Position numbers and translations under genes: made by a program. Of a stretch of DNA of 64,000 nucleotides, positions 1 to 8,794 are shown one piece after another. The first letter of the stretch is position 1. Every line of letters begins with the position of its first letter. This DNA is from Nocardioides sp. 1609 (GTDB taxonomy: Bacteria > Actinomycetota > Actinomycetes > Propionibacteriales > Nocardioidaceae), in assembly GCF_004522105.1 (NCBI RefSeq), contig NZ_SPUJ01000005.1, forward strand, positions 124,001 through 188,000, in the 5' to 3' direction. Below the pieces are notes generated by a model. The model had not been told where the DNA came from. It searched no databases and saw only the letters and a program-made list of their open reading frames with translations.

Positions 1-1940
1 TCGGCGTCGAGCCAGCCGGTGAGCAGGTCGACGTCGCGGCTCGTGGAGGCCAGGGCCTCGACGAAGGTGAGCCGGAGCTCGTCGGTGGCCGCCGCGGCGA
101 GCCCCGCCGCGAACGTCAGGGCGAGGCCGTCCACGGCTGAGGGCACCGCCTCGGCCGGCACCCGCTCGGGCAGCACCGAGGTGAGGGTGCGGCTGACGAC
201 CGACGTCACGATCATCGGGTGCGTCTCGCCGGGCAGGTGCCGGGCGACGACGCCGAGGTAGGTGAGCGGGTCGATGCGCCGGGTGCGGACGCCGTCGAAC
301 CACTGGCCCCAGACGACGGCGCGGGCCAGCGGGTCCTCGAGGCGGCCGAGGCCGGTCGCGAACGCCTCCATCGACGCCTCGTCGAGGTCGACCTGCGCGT
401 AGGTCTCGCTGCCGACGTTGGGGAGCACGACCCGGCCGGCCCAGCCCTCGAGGCGGACCGGCTCGTCGGCCAGGTCGACCACCCGGGTGTCGAGCGGCGT
501 CAGCGCCCCGTCGGCGGCGTCGTAGGAGGCCACGCGGAGCCGGTGCGGCCGGCTGCCGACGCGGCGCAGGACCGGGGTCGCGTCGTCGCCGCGCTCGACG
601 CGGATCGTGTCGAACCCGCTGGTGCGCAGCCAGGCGTCGGCCCAGGCGACGGCGTCCCGGTCGGACGCCGCGTCGAGCGCGGCCACGAAGTCGGCGAGCG
701 TGGTGTTGCCGAAGGCGTGCCGCGAGAGGTAGCCGTTGACGCCGTCGAGGAAGGTGTCGTCGCCGAGCCAGGTGACGAGCTGGCGCAGGCTGGCGTTGCC
801 CTTGGCATAGCTGATCATGTCGAAGTTGGTGGCCGCGGCGTCGACGTCCGGCACGTCCTCGGCCGCCGGCGCGACCGGGTGGGTCGAGCGGCGCGCGTCG
901 GCCCGGTAGGCGGCGACCTTGCGCGTCGTCTCGAAGCCGACGAGCAGGTGTGGGTAGCCGGCCGCGGCCTCGGCGACCCGGTAGCCCATGTAGTCGGCGA
1001 AGCTCTCCTGCAGCCAGGTGTCCTCCCACCACGTCATCGTCACGAGGTCGCCGAACCACATGTGCGCCATCTCGTGGGCGATCGTGGTGGCCCGTGAGGC
1101 GCGCATCCGCTCGGGCAGGACGCCGCGGGGGAGGTACTCGTCGCGGTAGGTCACGCAGCCGGGCGTCTCGAGGGCGCCCCAGTTCTGCCCCGGCACGAAG
1201 GCCTGCTCGTAGGAGTCGAACGGCATCGGCTCCGCGAACAGCCCGGCGTAGTGGTCGAAGCAGGCCTGCGTCGTGCGGCGCAGCTCGTCGAAGTCGCGGT
1301 CGAGCTCGGCGGCCAGCGACGCCCGGGCGTGCCACGCGAACGGCAGGCCGGCGTGCTCCCACCTGCGCGAGTGCCAGGGGCCGGCACACACCACCCACAT
1401 CGCCACCGGGATCGGCCTGGTGGTCGCGAACGTCCAGCGGCCCGCGGCCGGGTCGTGGCCGGTCACCCGGCCGTTGGCGACCACGGTCCAGCTCGGGTCG
1501 GCGGTCACCGCGAGCGTGACCGGCGCCTTGAGGTCGTTCTGGTCGAAGCAGGCGAAGACCTTCTGGGCGACGTCCATGCCGAGGTACGCCGAGACGTACG
1601 TCGCGCCGTCGGCCGGGTCGGTGAAGGTGTGCATGCCGTCGCCGTCGGTCACCAGCGGGACCCGCGCGCTCACCACGACCTCGTGGGTGCCGCCGAGCCC
1701 GCCGAGGTGCAGCCGCCTGCCGTCGTACGCCGGGTCGACGGTGCGGCCGTCGAGGGACACCACGACGTCGGTGGCCGCGGTCAGCTCGAGGAACGTCGTC
1801 GGGGCCGAGCAGGTGAAGCCGATGCGGGCGACCAGCCCGAAGTCGCCGCGCGCGGGGTCGGTGAGGTCCAGGTCGAGGTCGTAGGACACCTCCGAGACGG
1901 CGGCGGCACGGGCACGGGCTTCGTCGAGGGTCAGGCTCAC
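1..1940 (-). CDS. pepN: Aminopeptidase N, M1 family (3' end beyond the window)
   Basis: Zinc metallopeptidase that removes N-terminal amino acids from peptides in the cytoplasm. Reading leftward from GTG at 1940, about 646 codons are present and the C-terminal part is cut off by the window edge. The gluzincin motif HEMAHMWFG begins at residue 289, followed 18 residues later by the third zinc ligand in LQESFADYMG. A GALE substrate-binding motif (in NWGALETPG) lies upstream, as in M1 enzymes. A TAGAGT box at 1947-1952 lies 6 bases before the GTG, so the mRNA is probably leaderless and this start is favoured. The family assignment is secure; the exact substrate range is unknown. Confidence 0.95.
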   Translation of the reverse strand, partial: MSLTLDEARARAAAVSEVSYDLDLDLTDPARGDFGLVARIGFTCSAPTTFLELTAATDVVVSLDGRTVDPAYDGRRLHLGGLGGTHEVVVSARVPLVTDGDGMHTFTDPADGATYVSAYLGMDVAQKVFACFDQNDLKAPVTLAVTADPSWTVVANGRVTGHDPAAGRWTFATTRPIPVAMWVVCAGPWHSRRWEHAGLPFAWHARASLAAELDRDFDELRRTTQACFDHYAGLFAEPMPFDSYEQAFVPGQNWGALETPGCVTYRDEYLPRGVLPERMRASRATTIAHEMAHMWFGDLVTMTWWEDTWLQESFADYMGYRVAEAAAGYPHLLVGFETTRKVAAYRADARRSTHPVAPAAEDVPDVDAAATNFDMISYAKGNASLRQLVTWLGDDTFLDGVNGYLSRHAFGNTTLADFVAALDAASDRDAVAWADAWLRTSGFDTIRVERGDDATPVLRRVGSRPHRLRVASYDAADGALTPLDTRVVDLADEPVRLEGWAGRVVLPNVGSETYAQVDLDEASMEAFATGLGRLEDPLARAVVWGQWFDGVRTRRIDPLTYLGVVARHLPGETHPMIVTSVVSRTLTSVLPERVPAEAVPSAVDGLALTFAAGLAAAATDELRLTFVEALASTSRDVDLLTGWLDA

Positions 1941-1946
1941 GACACG

Positions 1947-1952
1947 ACTCTA
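1947..1952 (-). promoter_or_regulatory. -10 box of a leaderless promoter for pepN
   Basis: TAGAGT on the minus strand followed by 6 bases and the GTG start. This TANNNT-N6/7-start layout recurs through the window. Confidence 0.55.
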
Positions 1953-2051
1953 GGACTCCGGGGCGCGCCGGGACCCGGGTCGGCACGCGGGGCCGACTCC
2001 GGCAGGAGGTCCCGGGGGCCGGTCGATTGGCGGGCCGAGGCGGGCGTCGCG

Positions 2052-2057
2052 TAGGGT
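2052..2057 (+). promoter_or_regulatory. Candidate -10 box for the L25 gene
   Basis: TAGGGT about 165 bases before the L25 start would give a long 5' leader. The leader can form two small hairpins: CCGCGC/GCGCGG around 2133-2148, and GGAGC/GCTCC just after it. Autoregulation of the ribosomal protein is possible but not shown. Confidence 0.35.
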
Positions 2058-2222
2058 TCCCTGGTTGCCTCGGCGAGGGAGTGGATGCTCCGTGATCGAC
2101 AGGGCCGGCTGAACTCAGAGACTTGAGCGCCGCGCTGTCGCGCGGAGCTCGTCGCTCCCGGAGCCGGGCCCGCCGACCTCGACGCAACCGTCGACACACC
2201 CAGCGAACGCCAGGAGTCCAGC

Positions 2223-2912
2223 ATGTCCGACACCGAGAAGATCCAGGCCGAGAGCCGCACCGAGTTCGGCAAGGGCGCGGCCCGCCGCATCCGCCGCGAC
2301 AACAAGGTCCCCGCGGTCATCTACGGCCACGGCAACGAGCCGATCCACGTCACCCTGCCGGGCCACTCGACGATGATGGCGCTCAAGCGGGGCGGCGCGA
2401 ACGCGCTCCTCGAGCTCGACATCGACGGCACCAGCCAGCTCGCGCTGACCAAGCAGATCCAGGTCGACCCGATCCGCCGCACGCTCGAGCACATCGACTT
2501 CGTCGCCGTCCGCAAGGGCGAGCGGGTCACCGTCGACGTCCTCGTGCACGTCGTCGGCGAGGCCGGCCCCGACACCCTCGTGGTCACCGAGAACAACTCG
2601 GTGCAGGTCGAGGCCGAGGCGACCAACATCCCCGAGAGCATCGAGCTCAGCATCGAGGGCCTCCCGGCCGGCACGCAAATCCTCGCCTCCGAGCTGGACC
2701 TGCCCGCGGGCACCACCCTGCTGGTCGACGCCGACACCCTCGTCGTCAACATCACCGAGCAGATCAGCGCCGAGGCCCTCGAGGCCGAGCTGGAGGAGGC
2801 CGAGGCCGAGGCCGGCATCGAGCGCGAGGAGTCCGACGAGGAAGCCGCCGAGAGCGCCGAGGCCGAGGCCGCCGCCGAGGGCGACGCCGAGGGCGCTTCC
2901 GACTCCGAGTGA
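2223..2912 (+). CDS. rplY: 50S ribosomal protein L25/general stress protein Ctc
   Basis: Binds 5S rRNA in the large ribosomal subunit. The 229-residue protein is the long CTC/TL5 form: an N-terminal L25 domain (about 1-95, including [10 protein letters not shown]), a C-terminal beta domain (about 100-185), and a strongly acidic Glu/Ala-rich tail from about residue 185. AGGAG at 2213-2217 precedes the ATG at a normal distance. It is followed by a strong hairpin and then pth, an L25-pth order that is common in actinobacteria. Confidence 0.95.
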   Translation: MSDTEKIQAESRTEFGKGAARRIRRDNKVPAVIYGHGNEPIHVTLPGHSTMMALKRGGANALLELDIDGTSQLALTKQIQVDPIRRTLEHIDFVAVRKGERVTVDVLVHVVGEAGPDTLVVTENNSVQVEAEATNIPESIELSIEGLPAGTQILASELDLPAGTTLLVDADTLVVNITEQISAEALEAELEEAEAEAGIEREESDEEAAESAEAEAAAEGDAEGASDSE

Positions 2913-2963
2913 CCCCGCCGAGCGTCCCGCACCGGACGACCGGCACTGCATGACCCGGACGAC

Positions 2964-3000
2964 GATCGCGCGGCTCAGGTGGTACCTGGGCCGCGCGATC
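2964..3000 (+). terminator. Strong hairpin between L25 and pth
   Basis: A 16-bp stem with one G-T wobble (2964-2979 with 2985-3000) and a 5-base loop, beginning GATCGCGCGG. There is no long T tract, as is usual for high-GC terminators. It could also be a processing or attenuation site, since pth starts only 49 bases later. Confidence 0.7.
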
Positions 3001-3048
3001 TCTCCCACCACCGCTGGTGTCCCGACGAATCCCGAGAAGGACGACGAC

Positions 3049-3636
3049 ATGTCTGACGTCTGGCTGGTCGTCGGGCTCGGCAACCCCGGTGAGAAGTACG
3101 CAGGGCACCGGCACAACATCGGCTACCTCGTCGTCGACGAGCTGGCCCGCCGCCTCGGCAGCCCGTTCCGGGCCCACAAGACCGGCCGTGCCGAGGTGGT
3201 GGAGGGCCGCGTGGGTCCGACCGGGACCGACGCGCCCCGGATCGTCCTGGCCCGTCCGCGCTCGTACATGAACGAGGTGGGCGGGCCGGTCAAGGCACTG
3301 GCGAGCTTCTACAAGGTCGCACCCGACCGGATCGTCGCGATCCACGACGAGCTCGACATCGCCTTCGGCACCCTCCGGGTCAAGCTCGGTGGGGGCGACA
3401 ACGGCCACAACGGTCTCAAGTCGATGCGCTCGTCGTTCGGCACCGGCGACTTCTACCGCGTCCGCGCCGGGATCGGCCGGCCGCCCGGCCGGCAGGAGGT
3501 CGCCGACTTCGTGCTGTCGAACTACTCCTCGACCGAGCGCAAGGAGCTGCCCTTCCAGGTCGACTCCGCCGCCGACGCCGTCGAGACCCTCGTCTCCGAG
3601 GGCCTGGAGAAGACGCAGCAGCAGTTCAACAGCTGA
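3049..3636 (+). CDS. pth: Peptidyl-tRNA hydrolase
   Basis: Recycles tRNA by cleaving the ester bond of peptidyl-tRNAs released from stalled ribosomes. The 195-residue protein starts [14 protein letters not shown] and carries the Pth landmarks: the catalytic His in RHNIGY, the SYMNEVGG segment, DELDIAFG and the glycine-rich [20 protein letters not shown] at 3034-3040 supports this ATG over an in-frame start 99 bases upstream that lies inside the hairpin region. The length is typical for the family. Confidence 0.96.
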   Translation: MSDVWLVVGLGNPGEKYAGHRHNIGYLVVDELARRLGSPFRAHKTGRAEVVEGRVGPTGTDAPRIVLARPRSYMNEVGGPVKALASFYKVAPDRIVAIHDELDIAFGTLRVKLGGGDNGHNGLKSMRSSFGTGDFYRVRAGIGRPPGRQEVADFVLSNYSSTERKELPFQVDSAADAVETLVSEGLEKTQQQFNS

Positions 3637-3652
3637 CCCGCGGACGCGGGTC
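3635..3652 (+). terminator. Small hairpin at the pth stop
   Basis: GACCCGCG and CGCGGGTC form an inverted repeat around a very tight turn, overlapping the TGA of pth. Confidence 0.4.
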
Positions 3653-3694
3653 CCGCACCCCGGCACCGACCCACGACGTCGTGCGCCGGGTCAC

Positions 3695-3722
3695 CGCGCC
3701 GGCCCCTCGAGCGGCCGGCGCG
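3695..3722. terminator. Bidirectional terminator between pth and the GH16 gene
   Basis: Perfect 10-bp stem, CGCGCCGGCC (3695-3704) with its complement (3713-3722), and an 8-base loop, placed between two convergent genes. Confidence 0.65.
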
Positions 3723-3745
3723 GGACCCGACCCGCGCGCGTCGGC

Positions 3746-5209
3746 TCAGCGCGCGTAGACCCGGAGGGCCGCCACGGTCATGGTGGAGGTGCGCCAGGCC
3801 GGCGGGATCGGGCCGCCGAGCTTCGCCCCGGCGCCGTCCCCGACCTGGAACGTCACGCGCGGGTACCAGGCGTCGGCGAGGGCGTCCCACTGTCCCGCGC
3901 CGGCGTCCGACTCGAAGGCTGCCTTGGTGATCTGGTCGACGAGCCGGCCGTCGACCCAGATGGTGAGCGCCTGGGCGGTCTTCTCGAACCGCCACAGGTG
4001 ACGCCCGTCGAAGCGGTTGGCGAAGGCGGCCTTGGGCAGGCCGACCATGGCCTGGCCCATGTTGTAGCCGGAGCCCAGCGACCCGGTACGGATCATGGTC
4101 GACTTCATCTCCAGCTTCTTGCCGATCTGCGAGCCGCAGTACTCGAAGAAGTCGAGCTCGCCCTGGCCTTCTCCTGCCGGCCGGGCCCACAGCGACGGGA
4201 ACATGCCCGAGCCCAGCCCGTCCAGGGTCACGTCGGCCTCCAGCGCGAACGTGTCGGGCATGCGGACGCCGCGCATCTGGACGTCGGCTGAGTAGATGCG
4301 CGCGCCCTCCGACTCACGGGTCGCGGTGACGGTCAGGCCGCGGGTGTCCCAGACGGCGTTGTCCCGACGGTTGTAGCTCTGGTCGGTGTTCCTGACGCCG
4401 GTGGTGTACGCCGTGCCGCTCGGCTCACGGGTCAGGTCGAGGTCCTGGAGGAGTCGCCAGCCGGTGGTGCCGCCGTGGCTGCCGGGAGGCACGGGCGGCT
4501 CGCCCGGGGTGGGCGGGACGGGCGGGGTGGGCGGGACCGGCGGGACCGGCGGCACGGGGTTGCCGGGTGCGGCGACCCAGGACACCGCGCCCACCTTCCA
4601 GGGCTCGCCCGCGAGGTTCCGGTACCGGATGGCCACGGATGCGCCGGCGACGTCCGTCGTGTAGAGGTAGTTCCGCACGAGGTAGCTGCCCTGCTTGCTG
4701 CTCGAGCTCAGGACGCCCGCCGCGGCCGTGACGGCGTAGACCTGACGGTGGGTCAGCCCGGGCTTGAGCTTCGCGAACTCCGCACGCGTCACGGTGCCGT
4801 GGGGACCGGCGGCCGGGATCCACCTGATCGCGCTCGTCCGCCACGGGGCGCCGCCCCGCCGCTGGAAGTCGATCTCGACCGACGACTCCTGCGCGCTGCT
4901 CGCGTACAGCGCACGGTGGTTGCGCCGGTCGTTCTGGTCCCAGCGGGCGACGACCGCCCCCCTCGCCGAGGTGATGGCGCGAACCTCTCGTCGGCTGAGG
5001 CCGGGCCGGAGCCGGTCGAACTCGGTCTGGCTCACCGAGCCGCGGTCGGCGCCGGCCCGAGCAGGGGCGGGGGACGCCGACTCCCGGGCCGTGGCGCCGC
5101 CGGCGACGGCGGACGTCAGGAGAGCCGCCACGGTGGCGGTCGCGAGCACGGCGCGGGACGTCAGGCGGGGGAACGCGGGGCGGGAGGGGGCGTGGGGGGT
5201 CTCGGGCAC
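3746..5209 (-). CDS. Secreted GH16-like glucanase with tandem BLIP-like repeats
   Basis: Predicted exported polysaccharide hydrolase of 487 residues. A signal peptide (about 15-42, AVLATATVAALLTSAVAGG) is followed by two similar units of about 75 residues (58-131 and 138-212). Each has an F-x2-L-x-PGL-x2-R/H-x-V core like the BamE/BLIP repeat, as in beta-lactamase inhibitory protein. A Pro-rich linker (217-243, VPPTPP-type) leads to a concanavalin-like lectin/glucanase domain (250-487). ELDFFE at 351-356 fits the GH16 E-x-D-x2-E catalytic motif. GTG at 5209 is chosen because GAGGA lies 7 bases upstream and the signal peptide follows; a longer in-frame start at 5302 would bury the signal. It sits at the edge of a glycan locus, suggesting glycan trimming. 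The substrate is unknown. Confidence 0.8.
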   Translation of the reverse strand: MPETPHAPSRPAFPRLTSRAVLATATVAALLTSAVAGGATARESASPAPARAGADRGSVSQTEFDRLRPGLSRREVRAITSARGAVVARWDQNDRRNHRALYASSAQESSVEIDFQRRGGAPWRTSAIRWIPAAGPHGTVTRAEFAKLKPGLTHRQVYAVTAAAGVLSSSSKQGSYLVRNYLYTTDVAGASVAIRYRNLAGEPWKVGAVSWVAAPGNPVPPVPPVPPTPPVPPTPGEPPVPPGSHGGTTGWRLLQDLDLTREPSGTAYTTGVRNTDQSYNRRDNAVWDTRGLTVTATRESEGARIYSADVQMRGVRMPDTFALEADVTLDGLGSGMFPSLWARPAGEGQGELDFFEYCGSQIGKKLEMKSTMIRTGSLGSGYNMGQAMVGLPKAAFANRFDGRHLWRFEKTAQALTIWVDGRLVDQITKAAFESDAGAGQWDALADAWYPRVTFQVGDGAGAKLGGPIPPAWRTSTMTVAALRVYAR

Positions 5210-5544
5210 GAGCAGGTCCTCAATCTCGGGGGGAGAGATAGTGCGACCAAGGAGGGCGAGTCGGGAGTGGGGCTCCGATGTCGACCAGCAGTGGCCCGCC
5301 ACCGGGGGGGATGGCGCGTCTTCTTCTTCGGCACCCGGGGGGGATGACTGAAGGGTTGGATGCGCCGCGGTTGCGGTTCAACTGATCCGTACGTACCCGG
5401 AGGACGGGGGGACATGCGGTCGGCCGATGATCCGACCGTAACCGGGCCGGACGCCGAGATCAGTGTCGCCGAGGCAAAATCGGGCGAATGCGGGTCACCT
5501 GGGACTGGTGGGACTGCTGGTTCGGGAGGGAGGGGTGATCTGTC
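5210..5544. other. Gene-free region upstream of the GH16 gene
   Basis: 335 bases without a credible gene. On the plus strand it contains two similar G-rich elements (CACC plus seven G plus ATG, near 5299-5313 and 5332-5346) with G-runs starting 33 bases apart. It presumably holds the leftward promoter of the GH16 gene. No riboswitch fold was recognised. Confidence 0.5.
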
Positions 5545-6447
5545 TCACACGGAGAGGCGGGGGAGCCAGACGTCGTCGACGACCTGGCGGGTCCCGCGGA
5601 TGTTCGTCGCACTCGAGGCGCCGAAGACGACCGACTCGATCTTCGGGAACTGGGCGATCCACTCGAAGGCCTCCTCCGGGCCCAGGGCCCCCGAGGCGTA
5701 GACCGACATCGCGACGGCCCGGAACTCGCGCTCGTCCAGTGCCTCGCGGTAGGCCTCGATCCCGCCGCACATCCGGAAGCCGAGCTTGTTCATGTTGCTG
5801 CAGACGATCGGGTTGAGGACCTCGACGCGGTCGAGAGCGTCCAGCAGCCGAGGGAGGTTCATCGTGATGTAGCCCGGCTCCGCGCCGTAGCGGGTGCGCA
5901 CGTGCCTGGCGAAGATCGCGAAGGCCTCGTCGAACCCGAGTCCGAGGAGCAGGTCCACCACGACGTTCTGGAGGAAGATCACCGGGGTGGTGACGCCCTG
6001 GAACATCGCCATCTCGGCATCGACGAGCATGGTGACGAGGCTCTCGACGTCCTTCGTGGCCAGCGCCCGTCCGCCGCGCAGGGCGGTGGAGACCAGACCC
6101 TCGTCGGGGAGGAGGCGACGCACGGCCTCCAGCGGCCCGTGCTCCGTCACCGCGTTGGCGTACTTGTGGGCGTACGGCATGCACGGGTAGAAGACGAAGC
6201 CCGGGTAGTCGTCGGGGCGCGCCCGGACGCGGTCGACGATCTGGGCGACGCGCTCGTGGGTGGTGCACATGAACGTCCTGATGCCCTCGGCCTGCGCGCT
6301 GTCCAGCACCCCCATCACGGACTCGAAGTCCTGGAAGCGCATGGCCTGGGCGCGCGCCTTCTCCTCCGACATGTGGTTGACCCCGAAGAACTGGTTGTCG
6401 CCGAAGAGCAGGCGATCCATGACGTGGTCGGTGGCTGGAGTGGTCAT
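5545..6447 (-). CDS. Unrecognised protein, likely alpha/beta-barrel, coupled to a Gfo/Idh/MocA gene
   Basis: 300 residues, no signal peptide or membrane segment. Features include LLFGDNQFFGVNHMSEEKA near the N-terminus, FYPCMPYAHKYAN, and a repeated strand-helix pattern ending in KIESVVFGASSATNIRGT. The latter resembles the C-terminal phosphate/cofactor-binding turn of aldo-keto-reductase or TIM-barrel enzymes, but I cannot name the family. Its ATG overlaps the stop of the upstream dehydrogenase by 4 bases (ATGA), and GAAAGG lies 8 bases before it. The two are therefore co-translated and probably act on the same sugar or nucleotide-sugar. No function is assigned. Confidence 0.85.
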   Translation of the reverse strand: MTTPATDHVMDRLLFGDNQFFGVNHMSEEKARAQAMRFQDFESVMGVLDSAQAEGIRTFMCTTHERVAQIVDRVRARPDDYPGFVFYPCMPYAHKYANAVTEHGPLEAVRRLLPDEGLVSTALRGGRALATKDVESLVTMLVDAEMAMFQGVTTPVIFLQNVVVDLLLGLGFDEAFAIFARHVRTRYGAEPGYITMNLPRLLDALDRVEVLNPIVCSNMNKLGFRMCGGIEAYREALDEREFRAVAMSVYASGALGPEEAFEWIAQFPKIESVVFGASSATNIRGTRQVVDDVWLPRLSV

Positions 6448-7649
6448 CGGACGGCCTTTCGGGTGGACCTTGCTCGTGCGATGCGGGCACGTCCGGACGC
6501 GACGGTGTCGCCGAGGAGCACGCGAGCGCGAGCCGACACAGCGGCGAGCCTCTGTCGTCGCGCGTCAGCGGGGGACGGCCGCCGGGCGGTGTGGCCGGGG
6601 GCGTCGCCGGTGCCGGAACCCGGCTGCTCGGCGTCGCGGATGAGGAGCTCGATGACGCGGTCGGTGACCGCCGCCGTCTCGAAGGAGTTCTGGGCCGCCG
6701 GCTCGTCGCTCCCGAGGGCTCCGGAGGCCGAACGGACGAAGTAGTCGAGCTCGGCGCTGTACTCCTCGCCGCGCAGGTAGAACCACACCGGTGCGGTGAG
6801 CTCGGTCGTGTACTTCACGTTCCAGCCGTGCTGGTAGCCGGCAGGTGCGGGCTGGGTGTCGCGCAGGTAGACCTGGCACTCCTGGCGGTCGACGGTGATC
6901 CGGCCGTGCGTCCCGGAGAGCGTGATCCGGGTCGACATCTTCCGGTACGACTCGTCGGACCAGTTGACCGACAGCTGCGCCGTCGAGCCGTCGTCGTAGA
7001 AGAGGGTCGAGTAGACCTCGTCCTCCGTCGCGGTGGAGAAGATCTTGCCGAGGTGGGTGCCGCCCACCCGCTCGGGCGTCCCCAGGTACCAGGTGAGGAG
7101 GTCGAGGGGGTGCGCCGCGTAGTCGTAGAGGCAACCACCACCCTCGGAGCGCTGCGACCGCCACGTGGCCCCCTTGGCCTTGAGGACGACGGGGCCGTAC
7201 GCCTCCGCCGTCGCGTGCGTCACCCGCCCGATGGCGCCGAGGTCGAGGAGGCGTCGGGTCTCGGCGAACGCGCCGACGAACCGGTTGTGGTAGCCGACCT
7301 GAGCCACCAGGCCCTTCTCGGCCGCGAGCTCGACCAGCGCCCTGGACTCCTCGGAGCTGAGCGTCAGCGGCTTCTCGCAGAACACGTGCAGTCCGCGCTC
7401 GAGCGCGGCGCGGACCATCGGGTAGTGCGCCTTGGTCGGGGTCGCGATCACCACCGCGTCGAGCGGGACGGCGTCCAGCATCTTCTGGTAGTCGCCGGCG
7501 GCATGCATGCCGGTGTACTTCTCGAGCACGTCGAGGACGTAGCCACTCGTGTCGCACATGGCGGCGATCGTCACGTCGGGGTGGGCGCCCAGGATCGAGA
7601 GGTGCGAGAGACCCATCTTGCCGACGCCGACGACTGCGATTCGTAGCAC
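6444..7649 (-). CDS. Gfo/Idh/MocA-family NAD(P)-dependent sugar dehydrogenase
   Basis: Predicted cytoplasmic oxidoreductase of 401 residues acting on a sugar or nucleotide-sugar. The N-terminal Rossmann domain begins LRIAVVGVGKMGLSHL, and the family signature EKPLTLS and the GYHNRF segment follow. The C-terminal alpha/beta domain includes DYAAHPLDLLTWYLG. GTG at 7649 has GGAGG 6 bases upstream. The last 60 residues are Arg/Ala-rich and extend past the usual domain end. Relatives in surface-glycan loci oxidise UDP-sugars, and its place here suggests glycan precursor synthesis. The exact substrate cannot be read from the sequence. Confidence 0.9.
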   Translation of the reverse strand: MLRIAVVGVGKMGLSHLSILGAHPDVTIAAMCDTSGYVLDVLEKYTGMHAAGDYQKMLDAVPLDAVVIATPTKAHYPMVRAALERGLHVFCEKPLTLSSEESRALVELAAEKGLVAQVGYHNRFVGAFAETRRLLDLGAIGRVTHATAEAYGPVVLKAKGATWRSQRSEGGGCLYDYAAHPLDLLTWYLGTPERVGGTHLGKIFSTATEDEVYSTLFYDDGSTAQLSVNWSDESYRKMSTRITLSGTHGRITVDRQECQVYLRDTQPAPAGYQHGWNVKYTTELTAPVWFYLRGEEYSAELDYFVRSASGALGSDEPAAQNSFETAAVTDRVIELLIRDAEQPGSGTGDAPGHTARRPSPADARRQRLAAVSARARVLLGDTVASGRARIARARSTRKAVR

Positions 7650-7760
7650 GGGAGCCCTCCGGTTCGGGAGCGCCAGAGGTGGAGCTCAGGAAGGAAGACT
7701 AGTCGGGGTCGGGGCCGCCCCGACGGCAGCCCGCCCGCAACCCGGCGACCACGGTCCGGA

Positions 7761-7790
7761 CACGACACGACACGGCACGACACGGCACGA
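7761..7790 (+). repeat. Three tandem decamers upstream of the GT2 gene
   Basis: Three consecutive copies of CACGRCACGA, one per helical turn, between the divergent dehydrogenase and glycosyltransferase genes. Confidence 0.7.
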
Positions 7791-7832
7791 CCGCGAACAC
7801 GACCGTGACCAGCGCCGGCGCGCCCGCATCGT

Positions 7833-7838
7833 TACGCT
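7833..7838 (+). promoter_or_regulatory. Candidate -10 box of the GT2 gene
   Basis: TACGCT about 35 bases before the GTG start, compatible with a short leader carrying the GGAGG ribosome-binding site at 7861-7865. Confidence 0.4.
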
Positions 7839-7872
7839 CGGGGACCGCGTCATCGCTCACGGAGGTTCGCAG

Positions 7873-8790
7873 GTGTCATCCAGGCCGTCGGTCACCGCAG
7901 TCGTCCCCACGCACAACCGCCCGGAGCTGATGCGGAGGGCCGTGCAGAGCATCCTCGACCAGGACTACCTCGGCGCGATCGAGGTGATCGTCGTCTTCGA
8001 CGCCTGCGAGCCCTTCCTCCCCGACGTCGAGCAGGGCCCCCGTCGCTCGGTCCGGGTCGTGACGAACACGAGGACCCGCGGGCTGGCCGGGGCGCGCAAC
8101 ACCGGGATCCTGGCGGCGGCGCACGACTACGTGGCGTTCCTCGACGACGACGACACCTGGCTGCCCGCCAAGCTGGGCAGGCAGATGGACCGCTTCGAGC
8201 GCTCCCCCTCGGCCATCCTGGTCGGCACGGCGATGTCCCTCGACGACGGCGAGCACACCCACGAGCGCCTGGTGCCGACCAGCCGGGTCACCCACGCCGA
8301 TCTGTTGCGGGACCGGATGGCGGGTCTGCACTCGAGCACGTTCGTGTTCCGCACCGCTGCGCTGGTCGACCCCCTCGGCATGGTCGACGAGGCGCTCCCC
8401 GGCAGCTACGGGGAGGACTACGACCTGCTCCTGCGCACCGCTCTCCACGGTCCGATCGAGGTGGTCAACGAGTCCCTGGTGCGGGTGACGTGGTCCCAGG
8501 ACTCCTACTTCTTCGGACGCTGGGGGGCCTACGCCGAGGGGCTGGAGTACCTGTTGGGGGCCCACCCGGGCTTCAGCGCCGATCGGATCGCGCTCGCTCG
8601 GATCGCCAGCCAGATCGCCTTCGCCCGAGCCGCGAACGGCGACCGCGCGGTCGCCCGCTCGTGGGTGTGGCGGGCGCTGCGGAGCAACCCCACCCAGGTC
8701 AAGGCGTGGCTCGCGCTCGGGATCGCCTGCCGGCTGCTGTCGGCCGGTCTCGTGGTCCGGGTCGTCCAACGCCTGGGCAAGGGCATCTGA
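7873..8790 (+). CDS. Glycosyltransferase family 2
   Basis: Predicted 305-residue GT-A transferase that adds a sugar from a nucleotide-sugar donor to a growing glycan at the cytoplasmic face. It begins with the GT2 signature VTAVVPTHNRPELMRRAVQS. RGLAGARNTG and the metal-binding acidic cluster FLDDDDTWLP follow, then GSYGEDYDLLLRTA, which fits the acceptor/catalytic-base region. GTG at 7873 is chosen for the GGAGG 7 bases upstream; longer in-frame readings have no family similarity. It ends 4 bases from the convergent Alg14/Alg13-like gene. Donor and acceptor are unknown. Confidence 0.9.
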   Translation: MSSRPSVTAVVPTHNRPELMRRAVQSILDQDYLGAIEVIVVFDACEPFLPDVEQGPRRSVRVVTNTRTRGLAGARNTGILAAAHDYVAFLDDDDTWLPAKLGRQMDRFERSPSAILVGTAMSLDDGEHTHERLVPTSRVTHADLLRDRMAGLHSSTFVFRTAALVDPLGMVDEALPGSYGEDYDLLLRTALHGPIEVVNESLVRVTWSQDSYFFGRWGAYAEGLEYLLGAHPGFSADRIALARIASQIAFARAANGDRAVARSWVWRALRSNPTQVKAWLALGIACRLLSAGLVVRVVQRLGKGI

Positions 8791-8794
8791 TCCG

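Noticed and set aside
5210..5544. Possible c-di-AMP (ydaO-type) riboswitch before the GH16 gene
   Set aside because: Such riboswitches often precede wall hydrolases in actinobacteria, but the conserved core sequences could not be found on the minus strand here.
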